Below are positions 1-7,145 of a stretch of DNA of 11,872 nt, in pieces. The notes beneath the pieces are model-generated. The model did no database searches. It was not told the origin of the DNA and saw nothing but the letters and a program-made list of their open reading frames with translations. Both the position numbers and the translations under genes were made by a program. Position 1 is the first letter of the stretch. Every line of letters begins with the position of its first letter. Origin of the DNA: UBA1046 sp964624395 (GTDB taxonomy: Bacteria; Bacillota; Clostridia; Saccharofermentanales; DTU023); the NCBI GenBank assembly GCA_964624395.1, contig CAZUWY010000046.1, forward strand, positions 1 through 11,872. The letters run 5' to 3'.

Positions 1-148
1 ATATTCATAATCATAGAAATATACTGTAACATTTATTTTACACAATTATTCACTGGTTGTCTTGTAGACCCGGCGACAGGGAAATATTTGAAGCAATCCT
101 ACCCTTGAAAACAGATAAAGCATCCTGCTGAATTTAGCAATAAATCTA
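1..148. other. Non-coding tail downstream of purM
   Basis: This stretch follows the purM stop codon and holds no open reading frame that I can support. I looked for an intrinsic terminator for purM. The best hairpin is a short GTCT-ACA-AGAC stem near 60-70, read on the minus strand, and it has no T-run after it. The left 40 bases are AT-rich and contain promoter-like pieces on the minus strand (GTTACA and TATGAA, or TTGTGT and TATATT), which might drive a gene outside the window, but none has both hexamers and a good spacing. Confidence 0.4.
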
Positions 149-1318
149 TTAGAGTTTTGCTCTTTGCCAGCAGAAGTCTTTTATTACAACTTCATTTTTG
201 CCTGACTGGAAAGATTCTGTCCGGCCTATTATCCTGGCCTCCAGCTTGTATTTTTCTGCGATTGAGATCAATGATCTCGAAATCTCAGGCTGGCAGTAAA
301 GCTCCAAGCGATGCCCCATATTAAACACCTGATACATTTCCTTTTCCGTTATCTCTCCTGTCGCCAAAATGGCTCTAAAGATAGCGGGTATGGGGTAAAG
401 ATTATCCTTTACGTAACGAATGCCACTGGCAAAATCAAGGCATTTGACTAGACCGCCGCCGGTGCAATGGATTATGCCCAAGATGCCGTCAAAATGATTA
501 GTGAGCATTTCTATCACGGGCGGCAGATATGATCTGGTGGGCGATAAAATTGCCTCACCGACAGAAAGACTGCTGCCGGGCAGACTATCTTCAAGATGAT
601 AAGGGCCGAGATAGACTTTTTCGGCTGGAATGGTATTGGAATAGCTTTCCGGATATTTTTGGGCATAATCTTGGTGCAAAAGCAGATGCCTTGCCGCAGT
701 CAGGCCATTGGAGGAAATGCCGGAATTCTCTTTGCTCTCATAAGTAGTCATACCGGTGGAGGAAAGACCTACAATATCTAGACCTGCTCTAATGTTGGCA
801 GTATTAAGCACATCTTTTCTTGCTATTCTGGTCATAATGGTGCTGTCACAGATAATCGTGCTGACCAGATCACCAACATCGGCGGTCTCACCTCCGGTCA
901 TCACGATTTCTACACCTTCCTTGCCCAGAGAAGATATTGCCTGATCATAACCTTTAATAATCTCCTTTAATACCTCAGCCGGAATGCGGTGGGCATTGCG
1001 GCCGATGGTGTTGGAGAGATAAAAAGGTCCTTTGGCTCCGACCGCCAGAAGATCATCCGTGTTCATCACTAAGGAATCCTGCGCTATGCCGCGAAACCAG
1101 AGGGGATCATTGGTCTCTTTATACATTAGATAGGCAGCGGAGGATTTGGTGCCGGCGCCGTCAGCATGAATGGCGGCACAGTAGGCGGGATCTTTTGCCG
1201 GATCTTCTATCAGTTTGCAAAAAGAGCCAGCAAAAAGCCCCTGATCTTGTTCCGACACAGCGGCTTTGACATCATCTTTACTGGCTGAAACGCCTCTTGA
1301 CAAATATTCGTTGGCCAT
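149..1318 (-). CDS. purM: Phosphoribosylformylglycinamidine cyclo-ligase (AIR synthase)
   Basis: PurM closes the imidazole ring in de novo purine synthesis: formylglycinamidine ribonucleotide plus ATP gives aminoimidazole ribonucleotide (AIR), in the cytoplasm. The 389-residue product has the family signatures in order: RGVSASKDDV (residues 8-17), HADGAGTKSS (51-60, nucleotide/substrate loop), NTDDLLAVGA (86-95), TGGETADVGD (141-150), and late in the protein HCTGGG and FNMGHR. At 389 residues it is longer than the roughly 345 of E. coli PurM. From memory it resembles the longer form common in Bacteroidetes. The open frame extends upstream to 1408, but those 30 codons lie in the 3' end of rnpB. 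I chose the ATG at 1318 because TGGAG precedes it by 6-7 bases and the protein then begins MANEYLSRGVSASK, as family members do. No other pur gene is visible. It is probably co-transcribed with rnpB. Confidence 0.9.
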   Translation of the reverse strand: MANEYLSRGVSASKDDVKAAVSEQDQGLFAGSFCKLIEDPAKDPAYCAAIHADGAGTKSSAAYLMYKETNDPLWFRGIAQDSLVMNTDDLLAVGAKGPFYLSNTIGRNAHRIPAEVLKEIIKGYDQAISSLGKEGVEIVMTGGETADVGDLVSTIICDSTIMTRIARKDVLNTANIRAGLDIVGLSSTGMTTYESKENSGISSNGLTAARHLLLHQDYAQKYPESYSNTIPAEKVYLGPYHLEDSLPGSSLSVGEAILSPTRSYLPPVIEMLTNHFDGILGIIHCTGGGLVKCLDFASGIRYVKDNLYPIPAIFRAILATGEITEKEMYQVFNMGHRLELYCQPEISRSLISIAEKYKLEARIIGRTESFQSGKNEVVIKDFCWQRAKL

Positions 1319-1331
1319 AATAATCTCCAGA

Positions 1332-1675
1332 GCTTTCGAGTATACCTGTAAGCCGGGTTCTGTCTTGGACAGCCATCTATCTGGACTTTCTGTCACCAGA
1401 GAGTTCAAGCCACCTCTCGGGGTTGCGGATCTCCAATATCCCCTTCACGGTGTTGCTCCAGGCGGGGTTTGCAAGACCAGTCTGTTGCCATGACTGTCGG
1501 TGAGCTCTTACCTCACCATTTCACCCTTGCCTTTGCAGGCGGTATACTTTCTGTTGCACTTTCCTTAAAGTCACCTTCACCGGGCATTACCCGGCGCCTT
1601 GATCCTGGGAGCCCGGACTTTCCTCTGCAAGGGGTTTTCACCCTCTTGCAGCGGCTGCCCAGTATACTCGAAAGC
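1332..1675 (-). ncRNA. rnpB: RNase P RNA, bacterial type A
   Basis: This is the catalytic RNA of ribonuclease P, which removes 5' leaders from tRNA precursors. On the minus strand it shows the universal 5' block GAGGAAAGTCCGGGCTC (about 1609-1625), the central block AGGGTGAAATGGTGAGGTAA followed by GAGCTCACC, and the 3' block GATAGATGGCTGTCC then ACAGAACCCGGCTTA (1349-1363). The ends are set by a perfect 14-bp P1 helix: 1662-1675 pairs with 1332-1345. The layout around the central P10-P12 region fits type A rather than the Bacillus type B. Length is about 344 nt. It lies between trmK and purM on the same strand, with its own promoter and no terminator before purM. Identification is by conserved motifs and helix closure; the exact mature 3' end is inferred. 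Confidence 0.96.
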
Positions 1676-1710
1676 AAATATATTATACTTGAATTTACTC
1701 CTGCCATAAA
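1676..1710 (-). promoter_or_regulatory. Probable rnpB promoter
   Basis: The -10 hexamer is a perfect TATAAT (1687-1682). Counting 17 bases upstream gives TTTATG (1710-1705) as a weak -35. Transcription would begin about 7 bases after the -10, at G1675, which is exactly the first base of the P1 helix of the RNase P RNA. The site fills the short gap directly after the trmK stop codon. The match between predicted start and RNA end is the best support; the -35 is poor. Confidence 0.6.
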
Positions 1711-1711
1711 G

Positions 1712-2410
1712 TCAGTTACCTGGAGCGGCCAAGGCAGCTTCCAGATAATTGAGCACCAGCTCATCTTTTTTGCTGGGAAATTTCTTGCTCAGGCGGTAGC
1801 GGTACTCTCTTCCCAAATAGTTTAGCTCAGCTTCATTAAACCTTTTTTGCTGCCACTGACTAAGCAGTAAAGGTCCTAATTCTATCTCCAGCTGGTTAAG
1901 CTTTCTAGCCGCAGAAGCTGTACTAAATTCAATGAATATATAGATATATCCTTTGGCCTCAATGATCTTTTCAGCCAGAAAAAGCCAGCCCTGCTCAGAA
2001 ATAAACTCTCTTAGCAAAGCCAGATCACTTTGCGCCTGCAAAATGATGCGAACCTTTGGCGGGAGGGGCAGTTTTCTGGTCAAGATGGCGATAATCTCCC
2101 GGCCGCCCAGCCCGGACAAAACAATAACATCTCCGGCTCGAAGCGAAATCTGATCAAGGCCGTCGCTGTGAATGAGTTTAATTTTCTCACTCAAGCCGGC
2201 CCGAGCGATATTCTTTTTGGCTCTGGCCAGAGCATCTTCACTTATATCTACAGCCAGAATTTCTTCTTCACTAGCTGTTTTAGCCAGTTCAATCGGCAGC
2301 CTGGCGTGATCTGTGCCCACATCAATCAGCCTTTGAAAGGAGCCGATGCTGCCTAGCAGATAGTTTAGCCTTTTGTCCGTAACTTCAGCTTTGAGCTCTG
2401 ATCTAGTCAA
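1712..2410 (-). CDS. trmK: tRNA (adenine(22)-N(1))-methyltransferase
   Basis: TrmK methylates N1 of adenine 22 in the D-loop region of tRNAs, using S-adenosylmethionine. The 232-residue product has a Rossmann methyltransferase start with SAM motif I as LIDVGTDHARLP (28-39), an acidic motif II at AVDIS (53-57), the family motif SGLGG (99-103; usually AGMGG) and the later ILQAQ...LREF...GW block. A helical C-terminal part follows, as in Bacillus YqfN/TrmK. Its place straight after rpoD is like the Bacillus dnaG-sigA-trmK region. The start is TTG at 2410, preceded by AGGAG four bases upstream, and it overlaps the last 8 bases of rpoD, which suggests coupled translation. No internal ATG gives a better start. 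Family assignment is good; the exact target base is taken from the family, not shown here. Confidence 0.87.
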   Translation of the reverse strand: MTRSELKAEVTDKRLNYLLGSIGSFQRLIDVGTDHARLPIELAKTASEEEILAVDISEDALARAKKNIARAGLSEKIKLIHSDGLDQISLRAGDVIVLSGLGGREIIAILTRKLPLPPKVRIILQAQSDLALLREFISEQGWLFLAEKIIEAKGYIYIFIEFSTASAARKLNQLEIELGPLLLSQWQQKRFNEAELNYLGREYRYRLSKKFPSKKDELVLNYLEAALAAPGN

Positions 2411-5196
2411 GATACTCCTTTAGTTTTTTGCTGCGGCTGGGGTGCCTCATCTTGCGCAGAGCCTTGGCTTCAATCTGCCTGATTCTTTCGCGCGTGACAT
2501 TGAATTCCCGGCCGACCTCTTCTAGAGTTCTCTGCCTGCCGTCATCGAGGCCGAATCGGAGCCTCAGCACCTTTTCTTCTCTAGGCGTGAGACCTTTTAA
2601 GACCTCCAGCAGCTGTTCTTTAAGCAAAGTAAAGGCTGCCTGATCAGCGGGAGAGGGAGCATCATCATCAGGGATGAAATCTCCCAGATGGCTGTCCTCC
2701 TCCTCACCGATGGGTTTTTCCAAAGAGACGGGCTCCTGGGATTTTTTCATGATCTCTCTTACTTTGTCCGCAGAGATCTCCATCTCATTGGCGATCTCTT
2801 CCACTTCCGGTTCCCTGCCCAGTTCCTGCAATAGCTGGCGCTGGATCCTAATCAGCTTATTGATGGTCTCCACCATATGGACGGGGATGCGAATAGTTCT
2901 GGCCTGATCTGCAATCGCCCTGGTAATGGCCTGCCTGATCCACCAGGTGGCATAGGTGCTGAATTTAAAGCCCTTGGTATAGTCGAATTTATCTACAGCT
3001 TTAATAAGGCCTAAATTGCCTTCCTGAATCAGATCCAAAAACTGCATGCCTCTGCCTGTATAGCGCTTGGCAATGCTTACCACTAGGCGCAGATTGGCCT
3101 CGGTCAAATGCTGTTTGGCATCTTCGTCACCTTGCTCCATCCTGATGGCCAGATCTCTTTCTTCTTCGGCTGTTAAAAGATCTACTTTGCCAATTTCCTT
3201 AAGATACATCCGGACCGGATCATCGACCATCATGGAATCATTAAAAGCTTCAGCCTTTTTGCTGCGGTCACGCTCGCGTTCGGCCTCTTCCTTCTCATCA
3301 ATGATTTCAATGCCGGCTCTCTCCAGACCCTCAATAATCTCGTCCAGGCGATCTTCTTCAAATCTTATCTTTTCCAGATAATCTAAAACGGTATCCTGCT
3401 TGAGAATGCTCTTGTTGGCCCGGCCTTTGGTAATAAGCGGCCTCAGGACAGACATATCCAAATCAGACATCGGCATATCCTCATCCAGGCCAAGATCTAA
3501 ATCAGGATCGTCATCGACATCAACTTCGCTATCGAGTTCATCTTCAGAATCGTCTGCACTGTCGATGTCGTAGATATCTTCTTCATCCACTTCTTCGTTC
3601 AGGTCATCAAACATATCGACGTCGAGCTCGTCATCTTCGCTGGCTTCATATTCGTCTGTAAGCTTGTCGTCAGCTGTATACAGATCTTCTTCAGCCAGCG
3701 GATAGTCATCATCTTCATCTTTGTAATCCGGATCAGAATCTAAATCAGGTTCTGCCTTTTTGCTCTCAGCTTTAATAGTTGCCTTTTTAGTAGCTGGCTT
3801 TTTAGTGACTGGCGTTACATCTTTCTTTGAAGATTCGTCTAGTGCTGGTGATTCAGTGTCATTTGCGGACAATTCTTGATCTTCAGAAACCAAATCACTT
3901 TCTTTAGCTTTTGCCTTTTTGCCAGCTGTTTTTTTCTTGGCGACCTTTTTTTCAGTCTTATCCTCTGCTTTGCTTTTATCTTTTTTAGCTGCAACCTCTT
4001 TTTTAGTCGCAGTTTCTTTTTTAGCTGCAGTTTCTTTTTTAGCCGCAGATTCTTTTTTAGCGGCGGCCTCTCTTTTAGTCTTAGTAGTTTTTTGGCTGGC
4101 AGTTTCCTGAGCAATTTCAGCAACCGCTGCACTGGCAGCTGCATCTGTATCTGCAGCTGCTGATCTTACCTCGACACTATCCTTTTTTGCCTCTATAGCA
4201 AGATCGCCTGCTTTTTTACCTACCTCACTTTTAGAAGAAGATTTTTTGTCATCTGCTTTTTTTTCTGCTTTGGCTGCTGTCTTTTTCTTGGCCGAAGCCT
4301 TGTCCTCTTTAACCTCTTTTACATCTTTTGCTTTAGCTGTTTTTGCAGGAGAAGACTTTTTTACTGTTTGAGGATCTGTTGCAGAAGTTACAACAGACTT
4401 TGAAATATCGCTATTGTCAGCTGAAGCAGTAGCTTTTGCATCATTTTCCTCTTTAATCTTGGCTGCTTTTTTAGGTGCAGTCTTTTTAACTTTTACAGGT
4501 TCTGCTGCAGCAGATAGATCTGAAGCTACTGGCTGATCATTTGCAGCAATTGCTATCTTTGCCTCTTTATCATCCTTTACAGCAGCAGCTACTTTTTCTT
4601 TAGGCTTGGCCTTTTTAGCAGCTGTCTCTTTAACATTAGTTTTTAGAGCAGCCTTTTTTGTATTCTTACCCCTCGACTCACCCTTGCCCTTTTTTGCCGT
4701 TACCTCTGCTTTTGTTGCAGTCGAAATTTTAGCAGCAGCCTTTTTAAGAGTTTTTGATATTGTTTCGAAAGGTACAATATTATCAGATAATTGATTATTA
4801 TCGTCTGTAATTGTATCGACGGCAGCTAATTTATCATCTTTTGTACTAGCAGCCATCTTTTTTGCTTTTGTCTCTTTTCCTGCTGTCTTTTTAGTATCTT
4901 TATCTTGAGCTGGCTTTTTCNNNNNNNNNNNNNNNNNNNNNNNNNNNNNNNNNNNNNNNNNNNNNNNNNNNNNNNNNNNNNNNNNNNNNNNNNNNNNNNN
5001 NNNNNNNNNNNNNNNNNNNNTCTTTTTTAACCGCTTCGGCCTTTTTGGCACTGGCTGCTTTTTTGGGCTTATCTTGTGTTGCAGCCTTTGCTTTTGCAGG
5101 AGCTTTACTTTCTTGCTCCTTGGTTTTGGGGGCAGCAGCTGTCTTCTTTTTCTCTTTTTTCTCGTCAACTGCTTTTGTATCTGTGTCTTTGGTCAT
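2403..5196 (-). CDS. rpoD: Primary sigma factor RpoD/SigA with a very long charged N-terminal extension, interrupted by an assembly gap
   Basis: This is the housekeeping sigma-70 factor that directs RNA polymerase to promoters. The last 348 residues (3449-2406) are a complete core: a region 1.1-like segment (LITKGRANKS, VLDYLEKI), region 1.2 (DDPVRMYLKEIGKVDLL), region 2 with NLRLVVSIAKRYTGRG and TYATWWIRQAITRAI, region 3, and region 4 with TLEEVGREFNVTRERIRQIE. That length matches Bacillus SigA. In front lie about 448 sequenced residues rich in Lys/Ala, split by 100 N, then 101 residues with 52 Asp/Glu. I place the start at ATG 5196 because AAGGAG precedes it at 6 bases. The two sides of the gap appear to be in different frames only because 100 is not a multiple of three; the sequenced coding bases, 176 + 2518 = 2694, are divisible by three. 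Reading from 5168 instead gives an Arg/Leu/Gln-rich start unlike the rest. dnaG is 65 bases upstream and trmK overlaps the stop. Confidence 0.93.
3981..4070 (-). repeat. Five 18-bp tandem repeats inside rpoD
   Basis: Five head-to-tail 18-bp units occupy 3981-3998, 3999-4016, 4017-4034, 4035-4052 and 4053-4070. Each begins tttttta on the plus strand and encodes a six-residue unit of the form AAKKE(T/S/V) in the Lys/Ala-rich part of RpoD. The units differ mostly at one to four positions, several of them silent, so they look like old duplications kept under protein-level constraint. Weaker copies of the same theme lie on both sides. Confidence 0.85.
4921..5020. other. Assembly gap of 100 N within rpoD
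   Basis: Exactly 100 N fall inside the Lys/Ala-rich low-complexity part of rpoD. A round 100 is usually a scaffolding placeholder, so the true size is unknown. For rpoD to stay open, the missing length must be a multiple of three. Confidence 0.97.
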
Positions 5197-5261
5197 ATAT
5201 TTCTCCTTAAAAGATCATTCTTCAATAATTTATCTGCAAGAAGATTGAAAACTAATTGTTT

Positions 5262-7082
5262 TCAATATCTTTTTTGCTTCCATTTAATTGCTTCCGATTG
5301 TTTATCTTTGTATTCCTGCATGTATCTATGTTTAAGTTCAGCCTCATTGCTATCTCTTACCTTTTGCAGCAAGTCATTTAACTCTCTGTCAAAGCGCTCC
5401 GAGCGCAGCCGGTAAAAAAGACGCTTGATGGCTTCCTCCTTCAAGCTCTGGCTGGCGATTTCAGCAGCGTTCATGCTGGCTTCCATCAAAGAGAGATAGA
5501 TTTGATCCTTGTCAGTTAAGATAGCGGAAGCTTTAGCCAGCAATCTGGCTAAACCGTATTTTTCATCCTGCCTGTCCTTTAGAACATCTGCCGCCAGAAT
5601 TTGCAAGGATTTTTCACTAAAATCCTCCGGCTCGATCACAAAATCTAGCTCGGGTAAGACTTCATTATTTTCACTGATCAGTAAAAGGAGCGAAATCTCA
5701 TCATTATTAATTTCTCTTTTTTCTTTAGCTTTTACAGCTTGCTCTGCAGCAGGATAATTTTGGGGGGCAAAGGTTTTTTGCCCCGGCTGAAGATTAATTC
5801 TTCTGGCAATCTCTGTCAGGACCGCTGAGGTAGTGGTACCGATTGTTTTGGCAATTTCAGCTGCGTATATTTCGCGCAAAATAGCATTTTCTTCTCCGGC
5901 CAGAAGATCACAGGCTTTATTTTGATACAAAAGAATTTCCAGCTTACCATTTTGATCGAAAGATTCTTGCTTGATCATTTCCAGCTCAAAGGCTAAAGGT
6001 TCAATGGTATTGCTTAGGAGGGCCAGAAATCTGGCTGGTCCGTATTCGCGGATATAGTCGTCCGGATCTTTTCCCTCGGGGATAAGGAGGACCTTGACAT
6101 TAACCCCTGCTCTTTTTAGCAGCCTGGCAGCCTTTTGCGTAGCTTTCCTGCCTGCTCTGTCTGCATCAAAGCAGAGCACGACATTTTCTGTCTGGTTTTT
6201 TAAGAGATTGGCCTGGGCCAAAGTTAAAGCAGTACCCAAAGTAGCAACAGCATAGTCAACATTGGCCAGGTAAAGACTGATGACATCAAAATAGCCCTCA
6301 ACCAGAATAATCTGATCAGCTTTGCTTTTTTTGGCAAAATTCAGACCGTACAGATGCCTGCCCTTATGGTAAATAGCATTCTCATTGCTGTTGAGAAATT
6401 TGGCTCCCTCTCCATCTAAAATTCTGCCCCCGAAAGCCAGCAGATTTCCCTGGCGGTCAAAAATGGGGAAAATAATCCGATTGCGGAAAAAATCAAAATA
6501 ATAGTCCTTTTTTCTGCCACCCAGCCCGGCGGCCATAATCTCCTCCTGGCTGTAGCCCTTGCTGAGCAGGTGCTGGCTTAAACTGCCCCAGCCGGCAGGA
6601 GCATAGCCCAGGCCAAATCTTTTAGCCACTTCAACACTGATAGCTCTCTGCTGCAGATATGATCTGGCTTTTTCTCCCTCCTTGCTCATCAATTGCAAAT
6701 GAAAGAATCTGGCAGCATCGAGCATTATCTCTAAAAGTCTTTTTCTAATCCTGAGTTTTTCTACTAGCTGCGGGTCGTCATTTGTCGGTATATCAATATT
6801 TACCCGCTTAGCCAGGAAACGTACTGCCTCGGGGAAAGACAGCTGCTCAATCTCCTGGATGAATTTTATGGCATTGCCACCCTTATGGCAGCCGAAACAG
6901 TAAAATATCTGCTTGCTGGGCGAGACGCTGAAAGAAGCAGTGTCCTCTTCGTGAAAGGGGCAAAGGGCAAAATGGTTGGCGGCACTTTTTTTCTCCAGAT
7001 TGACATAGCCGGATACGAGTTCAACGATATCCGTTCGGGCCAAAACCTCACTGATGGTATTTTCCGGAATCAAACCGGCCAA
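5262..7082 (-). CDS. dnaG: DNA primase
   Basis: DnaG makes the short RNA primers for replication and acts with the replicative helicase at the fork. Numbered from the TTG at 7082 (606 residues), it has the N-terminal zinc-binding CHC2 domain with CPFH (41-44) and CFGC (62-65), the RNA polymerase core with FFRNRIIFPIFD (198-209) and FGGR, and a TOPRIM fold with VEGYFDVI (E262) and FDADRAGRKA (D306, D308), then GKDPDD (337-342). A helical C-terminal part fits the helicase-binding domain. A longer frame begins at another TTG (7112), but that one lies inside a hairpin and has no ribosome site, while GGGAGG (7094-7089) sits 6 bases before TTG 7082 and the protein then starts in the usual place (AGLIPENTISEVLARTDIVELV). 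It heads the dnaG-rpoD-trmK group. Length and motifs are normal. Confidence 0.95.
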   Translation of the reverse strand: MAGLIPENTISEVLARTDIVELVSGYVNLEKKSAANHFALCPFHEEDTASFSVSPSKQIFYCFGCHKGGNAIKFIQEIEQLSFPEAVRFLAKRVNIDIPTNDDPQLVEKLRIRKRLLEIMLDAARFFHLQLMSKEGEKARSYLQQRAISVEVAKRFGLGYAPAGWGSLSQHLLSKGYSQEEIMAAGLGGRKKDYYFDFFRNRIIFPIFDRQGNLLAFGGRILDGEGAKFLNSNENAIYHKGRHLYGLNFAKKSKADQIILVEGYFDVISLYLANVDYAVATLGTALTLAQANLLKNQTENVVLCFDADRAGRKATQKAARLLKRAGVNVKVLLIPEGKDPDDYIREYGPARFLALLSNTIEPLAFELEMIKQESFDQNGKLEILLYQNKACDLLAGEENAILREIYAAEIAKTIGTTTSAVLTEIARRINLQPGQKTFAPQNYPAAEQAVKAKEKREINNDEISLLLLISENNEVLPELDFVIEPEDFSEKSLQILAADVLKDRQDEKYGLARLLAKASAILTDKDQIYLSLMEASMNAAEIASQSLKEEAIKRLFYRLRSERFDRELNDLLQKVRDSNEAELKHRYMQEYKDKQSEAIKWKQKRY

Positions 7083-7098
7083 GATATGCCTCCCAATT

Positions 7099-7130
7099 AA
7101 AAATGCTGTCAATTAATAACTTCGACAGCA
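7099..7130 (-). terminator. Probable intrinsic terminator between scfB and dnaG
   Basis: On the minus strand TGCTGTC (7130-7124) pairs perfectly with GACAGCA (7110-7104); a G-T and an A-T pair extend the stem to nine, with a nine-base loop. Five T follow directly (7103-7099). It lies 16 bases after the scfB stop and just before the dnaG ribosome site, so it could end the yajC-scfA-scfB transcript or lower read-through into dnaG. Stem strength is only moderate. Confidence 0.6.
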
Positions 7131-7145
7131 GCAGACAAATATCCT

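Noticed and set aside
1319..1408. Upstream extension of purM to the ATG at 1408
   Set aside because: Those 30 codons lie mostly in the 3' domain of rnpB, including the conserved CCGGCTTA block. The ATG at 1318 has its own ribosome site and gives the family N terminus.
3839..5415. Many overlapping reading frames on both strands across the rpoD extension
   Set aside because: The Lys/Ala-rich repeats are A-rich with few stops in other frames, which yields Phe/Leu/Ala-rich or Lys/Leu-rich shadow proteins without ribosome sites or family motifs.
7083..7112. dnaG starting at TTG 7112
   Set aside because: It adds ten residues not seen in the family, lies within the hairpin arm and lacks a ribosome site, while GGGAGG fits TTG 7082.
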